A DNA stretch of 59,818 nt from Anaerolineales bacterium. GTDB lineage: Bacteria; Chloroflexota; Anaerolineae; Anaerolineales; UBA11858. The stretch spans positions 1 to 59,818 of the forward strand of contig JANTFT010000007.1 in the NCBI GenBank assembly GCA_024763275.1. Direction: 5' to 3'. The position numbers were made by a program, and so were the translations under genes. How positions within the stretch are numbered: position 1 is the first letter of the stretch; each line of letters starts with the position of its first letter. Positions 8,946-17,007 of this stretch are shown here, in pieces. The notes beneath the pieces were generated by a model. The model saw nothing but the letters and a program-made list of their open reading frames with translations, was not told the DNA's origin and did not search any database.

Positions 8946-10079
8946 TTATTCCTCCACCCTGCGGATGACCCGCACTCGCTTACGCAGGAAGAAATCGCTA
9001 GCGATCAAGGACACCATAATCACACCTTGTATCAAAGTCGGGATTCCGGAAGGCTGAACCTCCCGGCCGGCCAGGATCAGGGCGCCAAATAGAATAGAAG
9101 CCAGGATCACTGCCAGCGGGTTGAGTTTTGCCAGCCAGGCGATAATAATACCGGTATACCCATATCCAGGAGAGATAGCTCCTTGAAGCCGGTGAACCAC
9201 ACCGCTGATCTCCGACATGCCTGCCAACCCGGCCAGAGCCCCGGAGACCATCATCACCAGCACGATATTCCTGCCGATTTTCACACCTGCATATTCGGCG
9301 GCGCGGGGGTTATCGCCGATCAGCCGGATCTCATAGCCCCACTGCGTTTTAGCTAAGATGAACCAGAGAATGATGGCAGCCCCGATGGCGAACAGCAGCC
9401 CCATATGAGTGGTCAATCCACTGAAGACCTTCCAGCGCTTGGCAAAATCGGACAGTCGTGGCAGCCAGGCATTGCGCTGGAACATCCGCGACATCTGGAA
9501 GCCTTTGTCTGTCCAAACTGCGTAAATGAAGTAGTTGTTCCACTCAATGGCAATGTAGTTCATCATCAATGTGGAAATGATCTCATTGACATTGTAGCGG
9601 GCTTTCAGTAATCCGGGGATGAAACCCCACAAAGCTCCGAAGAGCATCCCAAAGACAGCCATGGTGCTAATGAAGAGCCATTTGGGCGCGTCCTCGGGCA
9701 GCACCGGAAGCAGCACCACCATACTGGCTCCAAATGCGCCCAGGAAGAATTGGCCTTCCGCACCGATGTTCCACAATTTCATTCGAAAGGCAATCGAACA
9801 GGCCAGCCCGACCAAGATGAGTGGAGTGGCTTTGACCATCGTGTCCGAGATCACACCCAGACTGCCAAAAGAATACTTAGCTATGTGGTTATAGACTGCC
9901 CAGGGTTGACCACCGGCGATTTTGATTACCAGAGCTCCCAGCAGCAGGGCGATCACGACTGCCACAATAGATAGGAGAGGAGACAGCCACCGGGGAGGAT
10001 TCTCCACCCGGTCTTCGAACTTGATACGATAGGGGAATGCCAGCCCCCTGGCAGATTCTTTTACCTCTACTTTACTCAT
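8946..10079 (-). CDS. Nucleoside-type ABC importer permease (first)
   Basis: The 377-residue membrane protein resembles NupB/YufP, the longer permease of BMP-type nucleoside transporters. A short cytoplasmic N-terminus of about 35 residues leads into about ten hydrophobic helices. It contains KLWNIGAEGQFFLGAFGA and the coupling segment IGDNPRAAEYAGV. I chose the ATG at 10079, which overlaps the end of the ATPase gene by eight bases (ATGAGTAA); an in-frame TTG three codons upstream is a weaker choice. Gene order ATPase, permease, permease matches the nupABC/yufOPQ layout known from Gram-positive bacteria. Confidence 0.88.
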   Translation of the reverse strand: MSKVEVKESARGLAFPYRIKFEDRVENPPRWLSPLLSIVAVVIALLLGALVIKIAGGQPWAVYNHIAKYSFGSLGVISDTMVKATPLILVGLACSIAFRMKLWNIGAEGQFFLGAFGASMVVLLPVLPEDAPKWLFISTMAVFGMLFGALWGFIPGLLKARYNVNEIISTLMMNYIAIEWNNYFIYAVWTDKGFQMSRMFQRNAWLPRLSDFAKRWKVFSGLTTHMGLLFAIGAAIILWFILAKTQWGYEIRLIGDNPRAAEYAGVKIGRNIVLVMMVSGALAGLAGMSEISGVVHRLQGAISPGYGYTGIIIAWLAKLNPLAVILASILFGALILAGREVQPSGIPTLIQGVIMVSLIASDFFLRKRVRVIRRVEE

Positions 10080-11637
10080 TTCTGGCAACTCCTTCGCCCT
10101 CGATCTGTTCCAGACGTGTCCCGGTCATCATCATACCGATCTTGTTGATGTCATTATCCCGAATCTCGCCCATGATCTCCCCTTCATAAATGACATAGAT
10201 CCGGTCACTCAAGGACAGCAGTTCCTCCAGTTCCTCTGAGATCAAAAGAATGGCTGCCCCAGCGTTCCGCTGGGCTAGCAGCAGCTTTTGAACGCCTTCG
10301 ATCGCTCCCACATCCAGTCCGCGGGTAGGCTGAACCGCAATCATTAATTTTGGTTCGCTGGATATCTCCCGGGCCAGGATCACTTTCTGGAGGTTCCCTC
10401 CAGAGAGCAGGCGGACCGAAGTATCGATGGTCGGCACCATGATATCGAAGGCTAGTTTAAGATCCTCAGCATAGTTCTCCGCCTCAGACATATTCAGCAG
10501 CCCGTTCGAGCCGATGGGAGCTTGATCATAATTCTTCATGATCACGTTGTCCGTCACGCTGAGGTTCGGAGCTGTTCCCACCTGGGTTCTGTCAGCCGGG
10601 ATGAGGGAAATCCCATGCCGAATGCCCAGTTTCACAGGCTTATTCGTGACATCCTGGTTGTTGACAAGAATGCGGCCTTTCGTCACCGGCCGCAGACCGG
10701 CCAACGTCTCTGCCAGCTCTTTCTGGCCATTTCCGGCAACTCCTGCCAGTCCAACAATCTCTCCCTGCCGGACATTCAGGCTGATCCCGTTCAATGCCGG
10801 TAGCCCCTTGTCATTTTTGGCTTCCAACTCTTCCACAGAGAGGACCATGTCCCCAGCATGGGCTTCACTCTTTTCCACCTGGAAAACCACATCCCGCCCA
10901 ACCATCAAGTGGGCCAGGTCTGCCCGGGTGACATCCCCGGTATTCAGCCCGCTGGAAGTGACTTTACCCTTCCGGAGAACAGTGACCCGGTCGGAGATAT
11001 CCATTACTTCGTGCAGTTTATGGCTGATGAACACCACGGATTTGCCCTGCTCTGTCATTGAACGCAGGGTGTTGAATAATTCGCTGATCTCAGTAGGAGC
11101 AAGCACTGCGGTAGGCTCGTCCATAATCAGTACGTCTGCACCACGGTACAGCATCTTCAGGATTTCCACCCGCTGCTGCTCTCCCACAGAGAGCTGCCAG
11201 ACTTTCGCCGCCGGATCCACATGGAGTCCAAATTTACCTGCCATCTCCCCTATTATTTGATTGTACTTAGGGAGCTGCATCCGGAAACGGGGTTCTTTCA
11301 GCCCCAGGAGTATATTTTCAGTCACACTCTGGGAAGGCACCAGCATGAAATGCTGATGCACCATTCCAATGCCTTCCTCGATAGCTTCGCGGGGGGATCC
11401 AAATTCCACCACTTTACCGTGCAAACGTATGGTACCTTCCTCGGGGCGATAAAGGCCTGCCAATACGTTCATAAGGGTGCTTTTCCCCGCTCCATTTTCG
11501 CCTAGCAAGGCATGCACCTCGCCTTTACGCAAGTCAAAATCCACCTTGTCGTTGGCTAAAACGCCGGGAAAGCGTTTGGTAATTCCCCGCATGCTGACAA
11601 CATTTTCAAAGCCGTTTTCAGATCTTTCTTCATCCAT
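10072..11637 (-). CDS. Sugar/nucleoside ABC importer, double ATPase
   Basis: The 521-residue protein has two fused ABC ATPase domains, as in RbsA-like importers. Domain 1 has Walker A GENGAGKST near residue 46, signature LSVGEQQRVEI near 150 and the Walker B block MDEPTAVL near 172. Domain 2 (about 265-500) has a degenerate Walker A (GVAGNGQKE), signature LSGGNLQKV and a Walker B block reading VQPTRGLD. That asymmetry is normal in this class, where one site mainly hydrolyses ATP. It energises the two permeases encoded downstream. A 114-base gap with a stable hairpin separates it from the binding-protein gene, so it is probably expressed at a lower level than that protein. Confidence 0.92.
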   Translation of the reverse strand: MDEERSENGFENVVSMRGITKRFPGVLANDKVDFDLRKGEVHALLGENGAGKSTLMNVLAGLYRPEEGTIRLHGKVVEFGSPREAIEEGIGMVHQHFMLVPSQSVTENILLGLKEPRFRMQLPKYNQIIGEMAGKFGLHVDPAAKVWQLSVGEQQRVEILKMLYRGADVLIMDEPTAVLAPTEISELFNTLRSMTEQGKSVVFISHKLHEVMDISDRVTVLRKGKVTSSGLNTGDVTRADLAHLMVGRDVVFQVEKSEAHAGDMVLSVEELEAKNDKGLPALNGISLNVRQGEIVGLAGVAGNGQKELAETLAGLRPVTKGRILVNNQDVTNKPVKLGIRHGISLIPADRTQVGTAPNLSVTDNVIMKNYDQAPIGSNGLLNMSEAENYAEDLKLAFDIMVPTIDTSVRLLSGGNLQKVILAREISSEPKLMIAVQPTRGLDVGAIEGVQKLLLAQRNAGAAILLISEELEELLSLSDRIYVIYEGEIMGEIRDNDINKIGMMMTGTRLEQIEGEGVARNE

Positions 11638-11708
11638 CAGATACCACCGCGTCTAGGATTGAATAGAAAATCAGGGAAAAATAAAAAAAATAATTCCGGC
11701 AATCAGCA

Positions 11709-11738
11709 GTGGGTGGCCAGATCCTGCGGGCCACCCAC
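11709..11738 (-). terminator. Hairpin between binding-protein and ATPase genes
   Basis: A perfect 10-bp inverted repeat (GTGGGTGGCC and GGCCACCCAC) with a 10-base loop follows the binding-protein stop codon. In the direction of transcription an A/T-rich, T-dominated tract lies about 14-30 bases beyond it. This would protect the 3' end of the binding-protein message or partly terminate it, giving more binding protein than ATPase. That arrangement is common in binding-protein-dependent importers. Confidence 0.65.
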
Positions 11739-11751
11739 CACAAGTTAGAGT

Positions 11752-13029
11752 TTACAGATCGGGAAGTTCAGCAGTGATGTTCTGATTCCACCAATACATA
11801 CCATAGGTAGCTTCGCCGAGCGGAGGTGCAAATTGGTCAATATCTCCCTGGGTCATGCGTTCTCCCTCAGGAACAACCACATTGCCCTGATTGTCGATAA
11901 TGGGTCCGGCAAAGACATCAAAACGGTTGAATTCACCAGCCAATGCTGCGGCCATAGTATCTTTCACCAGCTGCAGATCCTCTTCAGGCAGACTAGCCAC
12001 ACCGGGCTGCATTTCCTGGCCTTCCATAAAACCGTAGAGCCCCACTCCACCGGTGGAGGCATCAAAATACTGCCATCCATATTCATAAGTACCGGCCATA
12101 ACCTCTTCGGTGATCTCGGTAAATACAGGTCCCCAGTTCCAGTAGGGAGCGGTCAGGCATTCCGGAACCGTGCAGGAACCAGACCAGTCATAGGTGATGC
12201 CGTAGACGCCTTCACGATCAGCAGCGGCCAGAGCGGAAGCCGGGGTATCAGCGCCGGTCATTACCACATGGGCGCCAGCGTCGAACAGGGAATCGGCAGC
12301 TTCACGCTCAATGATCGGGTCATGCCAGGTGTTGATCCAGCGGATATCCAGAGTGCACTCCGGGCAGGTCTTCTGGATGCCCAGGGCATAGGCATTGAAC
12401 AGACGGAACTCTTCGGGGATGGGGAATGTCGCCATACCGCCGATAATAGTCTCGCCATCTGCCTTAGCTCGAGATCCAGCGATCATGCCAGCCATGTATT
12501 TCATCACTTCCATTTCGCCAAACATGTTGCCGAAGTTGGTCGTGTTGGATTTATAACCGCTGATGTGGATGTAGCCGATATCGGGGAATTCCTCCGCGAC
12601 CACTTCCATGGAGTCCATATAACCAAAGGACCCACCAAAGATCAGATCAAAGCCTTTCCGGGAAAGGGCCCGGAAGACCTGCTCAGAGTCAGCGCCTTCA
12701 GCTACAGATTCCACGTAAGCGGTATGAACTCCGTCCACATTCTCCTGGAGGTAATTCATGCCGTCGTACTGGGCCTGTGACCAGCCGCCGTCATCATGGG
12801 TGCTGAGCATTACGAAGGCAACGTTGAATTTACCATCTTCAATCTCTGGGATCTGAAGTCCACCCTCTTCAGCAGGGGCAGCTTGCTCTTCCTCTGCGGG
12901 AGCAGCTTCTTCGCTAACTGTTTCCCCTTCTTTGGGGGCTTCAGTGGCCGGAGCCGGCTGACAGGCCGTGAAGACAAACGCCGCAATCAACATCAGACTG
13001 ATTGCTAACCATAGACTTTTCTTTTTCAT
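11752..13029 (-). CDS. BMP-family substrate-binding lipoprotein
   Basis: The 425-residue protein starts with a lipoprotein signal: MKKKS, a hydrophobic core, then the lipobox FTAC with Cys23 as the modified residue. A linker of about 35 residues rich in Glu, Ala and Pro (EAPAEEEQ-type repeats) follows, then the BMP/Med fold starting at FNVAFVMLSTHDDGG. The family binds purine nucleosides (PnrA/TmpC) or, in some members, purine bases, outside the membrane. It is the first gene after a gap of 190 bases that carries a likely promoter and inverted repeats, and its ATG follows GAGAGGAGATAAC. The purine-island context supports a purine ligand. Exact ligand is not visible. Confidence 0.9.
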   Translation of the reverse strand: MKKKSLWLAISLMLIAAFVFTACQPAPATEAPKEGETVSEEAAPAEEEQAAPAEEGGLQIPEIEDGKFNVAFVMLSTHDDGGWSQAQYDGMNYLQENVDGVHTAYVESVAEGADSEQVFRALSRKGFDLIFGGSFGYMDSMEVVAEEFPDIGYIHISGYKSNTTNFGNMFGEMEVMKYMAGMIAGSRAKADGETIIGGMATFPIPEEFRLFNAYALGIQKTCPECTLDIRWINTWHDPIIEREAADSLFDAGAHVVMTGADTPASALAAADREGVYGITYDWSGSCTVPECLTAPYWNWGPVFTEITEEVMAGTYEYGWQYFDASTGGVGLYGFMEGQEMQPGVASLPEEDLQLVKDTMAAALAGEFNRFDVFAGPIIDNQGNVVVPEGERMTQGDIDQFAPPLGEATYGMYWWNQNITAELPDL

Positions 13030-13044
13030 GTTATCTCCTCTCTA

Positions 13045-13072
13045 CAAGTATGAAATTGTACTTATGTACTTG
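13045..13072. promoter_or_regulatory. Inverted repeat in BMP leader
   Basis: CAAGTA (13045-13050) and TACTTG (13067-13072) form a perfect inverted repeat. An inner GTACTTATGTAC is also nearly symmetric. It lies 16-43 bases upstream of the BMP start codon, so it would be in the leader of the message or the promoter-proximal DNA. It could be an operator. The half-sites differ from the TTGTCAGACAA operators at the head of the island. Confidence 0.4.
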
Positions 13073-13127
13073 CTAAACGGGTGAGTGTCACCTCCTTTTT
13101 TGAAAATTATTCATCATCAGATAGCAT

Positions 13128-13157
13128 AAGTATACTTGAATATCAGTATTCTGTTTA
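13128..13157 (-). promoter_or_regulatory. Candidate BMP promoter with palindrome
   Basis: On the minus strand TAAACA (13157-13152), a 17-base spacer and TATACT (13134-13129) form a plausible sigma-70-type promoter, 4/6 and 5/6 to consensus. The -10 element is embedded in the perfect palindrome AAGTATACTT (13128-13137), which would let a dimeric repressor block RNA polymerase. It would allow the importer genes to be expressed independently of the upstream deaminase genes. Confidence 0.4.
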
Positions 13158-13200
13158 AGAACTATATCCTATCTTCAACCCTGCCAATTGTCCAAAATCA

Positions 13201-13217
13201 CGGCTTTCAGCAAGCCG
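13201..13217 (-). terminator. Weak terminator after carbamate kinase
   Basis: CGGCTT and AAGCCG form a 6-bp stem with a 5-base loop just beyond the carbamate kinase stop codon. It is followed on the transcribed strand by TGATTTTGG. The T-run is short, so termination would be partial. It fits a break between the deaminase/carbamoyl genes and the importer genes. Confidence 0.4.
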
Positions 13218-13219
13218 CC

Positions 13220-14176
13220 TTAAGGAAGGATCCGTGTGCCGGTTTCTCCCCGCAGGGCCCGACCGATGTTCTCCGGGTTGGTGATAAGAGCTTCTTTGCC
13301 ACCCTGCTCCAGGAAACGGACGATCGCCTTGATCTTCGGCTCCATGGAACCTTTGGCAAAATGCGTCCCTTCTGCAAGGTATTGCTTGGCCTCTGCTGCG
13401 GTCATCTGGTCAATTTCCGTCTGGTTGGGTTTACCGAAGTTCAGAGCCACCTTCTCCACTGCAGTGGAGATCAGCAGCAGGTCTGCCTGGATCGCAGTGG
13501 CCAGAAAAGCTGACGCGAAATCCTTATCTATGACAGCCGCCGTGCCGATCACACCTTCATCCGACTCGATCACCGGGATTCCGCCGCCACCCACAGTGAT
13601 GGTAATGGTTCCGGAATCAATCAAAGCCTTGATCGCTTCCAGCTCCATAATCTCCACTGGCAAAGGCGAAGCGACAACCCTGCGCCAACCGCGGCCGGCG
13701 TCCTCCACCACGTCCCAGCCCAGTTCCTCTTTTTTCTGCTTGGCCTCGGCTTCTTCCATGAAGGAACCGATTGGTTTGGCCGGGGCCTGAAAAGCGGGAT
13801 CATTGGGGTCCACCCGGACCTGGGTGATCACGGTCGCGGCTGCTTTGTTGATGCCGCGCTTCTTAAGCTCATTTTGAAGATTTTGCTGCAGGGCATAACC
13901 AATCGCGCCCTGGCTGTCCGCACCGCACACATCCAGCGGCACCACATGCATACCCTCAACTTTATGGGCAATCTCAGAACGCCGCAGGATAAACCCGACC
14001 TGGGGCCCATTGCCGTGGCCTATGGCGATATCCCAGCCAGCTTCAATCATGTCCACCAGGTGCTTGGCAGTTTCCTGAGCGGCTAAATACTGGTCCTTCA
14101 CAGTTTGGTGCTGTTTGTCCTTGATCAGGGAATTGCCGCCAATGGCAACTACCGCGATTTTTTTCTCTTTTGCCAT
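13220..14176 (-). CDS. arcC: Carbamate kinase
   Basis: The 318-residue protein is a full-length amino-acid-kinase-fold carbamate kinase. It has VAIGGNSLI near the N-terminus, GHGNGPQVGF near residue 54, GGGGIPVIES near 195 and the ADP-site segment KIKAIVRFLEQGG near the C-terminus. In catabolism the enzyme converts carbamoyl phosphate and ADP to ATP, CO2 and ammonia. It lies 9 bases after the YgeW-like carbamoyltransferase gene and follows AGGAGAC. No arginine deiminase gene is present here, so the carbamoyl phosphate is more likely to come from ureido compounds made from purines. It corresponds to yqeA in the E. coli purine cluster. Confidence 0.94.
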   Translation of the reverse strand: MAKEKKIAVVAIGGNSLIKDKQHQTVKDQYLAAQETAKHLVDMIEAGWDIAIGHGNGPQVGFILRRSEIAHKVEGMHVVPLDVCGADSQGAIGYALQQNLQNELKKRGINKAAATVITQVRVDPNDPAFQAPAKPIGSFMEEAEAKQKKEELGWDVVEDAGRGWRRVVASPLPVEIMELEAIKALIDSGTITITVGGGGIPVIESDEGVIGTAAVIDKDFASAFLATAIQADLLLISTAVEKVALNFGKPNQTEIDQMTAAEAKQYLAEGTHFAKGSMEPKIKAIVRFLEQGGKEALITNPENIGRALRGETGTRILP

Positions 14177-14185
14177 ATCTGTCTC

Positions 14186-15166
14186 CTAGCGCATGGTCAG
14201 CGCCATGACTGCTTTCTGGGCGTGCAAGCGGTTCTCAGCCTGGTCAAAGACCACTGACTGGGGACCATCCATCACTTCACTGGTCACCTCAACATCCCGG
14301 TCTGCGGGAAGCGGGTGCATGTAAATGGCATCCTTGTCTGCCAGGGCCATTTTCCTGGCGTCGGTGATCCAATCAGAATACTTGTCCTGGATCTTCTTGC
14401 CCTCTTCCGGATCCTGAGTGGTCAGTAGCGGCCCCCAGGACTTGGCATAGACGATATCAGCGTCCTTGAAGCCCTCTTCCATGTCGTGGACAACCTCGAA
14501 TTTGCCACCGTAGATCCTGGCCTGCTCTTTAGCCTGCTCCATGATCTCTGGCATCAGTTTGAATTCCGGCGGATGGGCCAGGGTAACATCCAGACCAAAG
14601 CGGGGCATCTGGAGGATCAAGGACTGGGGAACAGAGATCGGTTTCAGATAAGAGGACGCGTAAGCCCAGGAAACCACGATCTTCTTGCCGCGCAGGTCAC
14701 GACCTTTCTTCTCCATAATGGTCATGAGATCGGCCAGGCACTGATGCGGGTGATAGATCTCACACTGCATGTTCAAGACCGGAACCCGGGATGAGGAAGC
14801 AATATTGTTTATGTACCTGTTGCCAACACCCCAATCCACATGGCGGACGGCGATGCCGTCAAAATACCGGCCCAGGATCTCTCCCAATTCCACTTCTGTA
14901 TCGCCGTGAGAAACCTGGGTGGTGCGGCTTTCCATAAATGCCGCGTGGCCGCCCAGCTGTGCCATACCGGATTCAAAAGATGCCCGGGTCCTGGTGCTGG
15001 AAAAGAAGAACAGCATGGCCAGGGTCTTGTCCTCCAGCAGGTTGTGCCTTTCACCCAGAGCGCGTTTCTTCTTCAGATCCCAGGCCACCTCGAGAACAGT
15101 TTCAACTTCCTCTTTCGTGAAATCCAGGTCGCCAATTAAATCTCGGCCTCGTAAATCAGTTATCAT
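14186..15166 (-). CDS. ygeW: YgeW-like knotted carbamoyltransferase
   Basis: The 326-residue protein has the carbamoyl-phosphate motif SSTRTR (56-61), the QCEIYHPHQ block near 134 and a proline-containing knot segment KPISVPQ near 175. From memory its central region closely follows E. coli YgeW, whose purine cluster degrades 2,3-diureidopropionate, and it also resembles N-acetylornithine carbamoyltransferases. The C-terminal motif is HPLPADR. The start is the ATG at 15166 behind AAAGGAG; the reading frame stays open further upstream but that part runs into the neighbouring gene. In this context the enzyme probably works in the phosphorolytic direction, giving carbamoyl phosphate for the adjacent carbamate kinase. 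Substrate is inferred. Confidence 0.82.
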   Translation of the reverse strand: MITDLRGRDLIGDLDFTKEEVETVLEVAWDLKKKRALGERHNLLEDKTLAMLFFFSSTRTRASFESGMAQLGGHAAFMESRTTQVSHGDTEVELGEILGRYFDGIAVRHVDWGVGNRYINNIASSSRVPVLNMQCEIYHPHQCLADLMTIMEKKGRDLRGKKIVVSWAYASSYLKPISVPQSLILQMPRFGLDVTLAHPPEFKLMPEIMEQAKEQARIYGGKFEVVHDMEEGFKDADIVYAKSWGPLLTTQDPEEGKKIQDKYSDWITDARKMALADKDAIYMHPLPADRDVEVTSEVMDGPQSVVFDQAENRLHAQKAVMALTMR

Positions 15167-15197
15167 CGTTTGCTCCTTTAAATAACAAATAATCTGA

Positions 15198-15231
15198 GCT
15201 GGCAGGCTTACCTCCCGGTCTGCCTGCCAGC
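15198..15231 (-). terminator. Stem-loop between the two carbamoyltransferase genes
   Basis: GCTGGCAGGC and GCCTGCCAGC form a perfect 10-bp stem with a 14-base loop in the 82-base gap. On the transcribed strand it is followed by a T-rich stretch up to the ribosome site of the next gene. It may be an attenuator, a processing site or a message stabiliser. It lacks a clean run of T, so full termination is unlikely. Confidence 0.45.
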
Positions 15232-15248
15232 GTCGTTCCATCTCAGGA

Positions 15249-16202
15249 TTACTCTTTAGCTCCCAGCACCAGGGCCAGCAAGGCCATGCGCATGACCACG
15301 CCGTTGAAGCCCTCCTGCCAGTAGCGAGCCCAGCGGGTCTGGTCGACCTCAGGAGGAATCTCGTCCATGCGGGGCAGGGAATGCAGCAGAACCGCGTCGG
15401 ATTTGGCTTTGGTTTCCAGCAGTTCCTTGGTGATCTTGAACTCCGGAGGTGTCTGGCCGACATCCCCATCCCGTTCGTCACGCGATTTGGTGTAGTCAGG
15501 CTGCACCACAGGCTCAACCAGGATGACATCTGCATCAGCGATCACCTCGCGAACGTCTCCACCCTCTTTGAAATTCAGGCTGTTGCGCTTGAAATCCTCA
15601 CGGTATTCATCAGGCAGGGACATGTCCTTGGGAGAGATAAAGGTTATCGGGCAGTCAAACTGGGTCAGGGCATGACCGAGGGAGTGCATGGTGCGCATGC
15701 GCATATCCCCGACAGCGACCCATTTCAGACCATCGATGTGTCCTTTTTCACGCTTGATGGTGTAGAGATCGGTCAGGATCTGAGTGGGGTGTTCGCCCCA
15801 GCCGTCACCACCGTTGATGATGGGAACGCTGACCCATTTGGCGGCTTCATAGGGTGCGCCTTTCAAGAAATGGCGCATAACGATCACGTCCCCATAATTT
15901 TCGAGCATCTTGAAGGTATCCTTGATGGATTCCATGTAAAAGTCGCCGGCCCGGGTCATCTTAGCGTCAGAAAAGCCGGTCACCTTGCCGCCCAGTCGGA
16001 GCATAGCCGCTTCATGAGCCAGGCGGGTCCGGGTGGAAGGCTGGTAAAAAGCTGTCACCATGGTCTTTTCTTTCAGCAGGTTAACGTTCTTGCGGTTGTG
16101 CGCGATCGGGGCCAGTTCTTCTGCAACTTCGAAAACTCGCTCAAACTCGTGGCGTTCAAAATCGCGCAGGGAAATAATGTCACGTCCTACAAAGCTTCTC
16201 AT
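15249..16202 (-). CDS. Aspartate carbamoyltransferase-like enzyme
   Basis: The 317-residue protein has the PyrB-like motifs PSTRTRLAHE (55-64), GDGWGEHPTQ (132-141) and LLHSLPRMDE near 272. The loop that in PyrB carries Ser80 and Lys84 reads SDAKMTRAGDFYMES here and lacks the usual KGES, so the second substrate may not be aspartate. No other pyrimidine-synthesis gene is nearby. It stands between the GntR regulator and a second carbamoyltransferase, which suggests a catabolic job such as releasing carbamoyl phosphate from a ureido acid. The ATG follows AAAAAAGGAG. A true PyrB that merely sits here remains possible. Confidence 0.75.
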   Translation of the reverse strand: MRSFVGRDIISLRDFERHEFERVFEVAEELAPIAHNRKNVNLLKEKTMVTAFYQPSTRTRLAHEAAMLRLGGKVTGFSDAKMTRAGDFYMESIKDTFKMLENYGDVIVMRHFLKGAPYEAAKWVSVPIINGGDGWGEHPTQILTDLYTIKREKGHIDGLKWVAVGDMRMRTMHSLGHALTQFDCPITFISPKDMSLPDEYREDFKRNSLNFKEGGDVREVIADADVILVEPVVQPDYTKSRDERDGDVGQTPPEFKITKELLETKAKSDAVLLHSLPRMDEIPPEVDQTRWARYWQEGFNGVVMRMALLALVLGAKE

Positions 16203-16230
16203 CGTAAATCTCCTTTTTTATACGAACAAT

Positions 16231-16258
16231 TTAATACTATCTTTGGATTTGAATTCAA
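16231..16258 (-). promoter_or_regulatory. Possible internal promoter before the carbamoyl genes
   Basis: In the 76-base gap after the regulator gene the minus strand reads TTGAAT (16258-16253), a 16-base spacer and TATTAA (16236-16231). The -35 box is part of the palindrome TTGAATTCAA. An ATTGTTCG motif occurs twice in the gap region. The match is weak, but the A/T-rich gap with a strong ribosome site fits an internal start of transcription. Confidence 0.3.
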
Positions 16259-16278
16259 TCTGTATTGTTTATCTCTAT

Positions 16279-17007
16279 TTAGATTTGACCTCCAACTCTG
16301 CGAACAATATGAAAATGGAAATACCCGGGCAAAAAATAACTGAAGGACGAATCGATAATCCTTCCCCGGGTAGAAAACAACAAGGATGAAAAGACCAGCA
16401 AAGGATCATGACGCTGGATGTCCAGCGCGCTGGCTATCTCTGGTGTCGCGCCAATAGCGCTGATCTGGCATTTTGAACTGGCCAGTGGGATGTCATCCCT
16501 GCGAATCAGCATATCCAGCACAGATCCAGTGAAATTGGTGCGGACCTCACTCTCATTGATAACATCGACAGGTAGATTGTCTTCCAGGAATGCAACTGGA
16601 CGGTCATGGGAAAGGATCACCCTTGAAACAGTCAGGATATCCTGCCCTTCCGGCAGCTCCAGGGTTTCAGCCAGGTCCCGGTCCACAACCTGCCGGCAGA
16701 TCTCCATGTCCCCCAGGGATACCTCTAATCCCAGCTGTTCAGCGATGGTTTCCAGACTGCTGAGGGTTTCCAGGCCGGTCTCGAATACGTTGGAGGGATG
16801 GATCACGAAAGTTCCTACCCCTTGCTTCCGCTGCAGCAGACCCCGGGTCTCGAAAGTGCGCATGGCTTCCCGGAGTGAAGCCCGGGAGACACCTAGCACC
16901 GCCGCCAATTTTGGCTCCGAAGGCAGGCGCTGGCCTGACTCGGTATTGGCGATCATCAGGCTGAGCTGTTCATGCAGGTTCCTGGAAACATCATTTTCTC
17001 TGATCAA
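16279..17007 (-). CDS. GntR-family regulator with UTRA domain
   Basis: The 242-residue protein has an N-terminal winged helix (about 5-72; LPSEPKLAAVLGVSRASLRE is the helix-turn-helix) and a C-terminal UTRA ligand domain (about 85-240) ending in FHFHIVRR. UTRA domains bind small metabolites such as sugars, histidine derivatives or nucleobase-like compounds. The DNA-reading helix SRASLREAMR looks more like FadR-type than HutC-type members. It starts with TTG at 17007, overlapping the adenine deaminase stop (TTGA), which suggests low, coupled expression. The best candidate target is the pair of TTGTCAGACAA operators around the island promoter at 20262-20290. A purine intermediate as ligand is inference. 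Confidence 0.87.
   Translation of the reverse strand: MIRENDVSRNLHEQLSLMIANTESGQRLPSEPKLAAVLGVSRASLREAMRTFETRGLLQRKQGVGTFVIHPSNVFETGLETLSSLETIAEQLGLEVSLGDMEICRQVVDRDLAETLELPEGQDILTVSRVILSHDRPVAFLEDNLPVDVINESEVRTNFTGSVLDMLIRRDDIPLASSKCQISAIGATPEIASALDIQRHDPLLVFSSLLFSTRGRIIDSSFSYFLPGYFHFHIVRRVGGQI

Noticed and set aside
11833-12780. 315-codon open frame on plus opposite the BMP gene
   Set aside because: It is antisense to the binding-protein gene, and its His/Phe-rich sequence is what complementary reading of that gene gives.
15167-15535. Upstream in-frame extension of the YgeW-like gene
   Set aside because: It would overlap almost 290 bases of the preceding gene and has low-complexity sequence. 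The ATG at 15166 has a strong ribosome site and a family-like N-terminus.
15249-16202. Assigning this gene as biosynthetic pyrB
   Set aside because: The 80s loop lacks the KGES pattern and no pyrI, pyrC or other pyrimidine gene is near. I kept the broader name.
15381-16343. 320-codon open frame on plus opposite the PyrB-like gene
   Set aside because: It is antisense to a gene with intact carbamoyltransferase motifs and runs into the regulator gene. It shows no family pattern.
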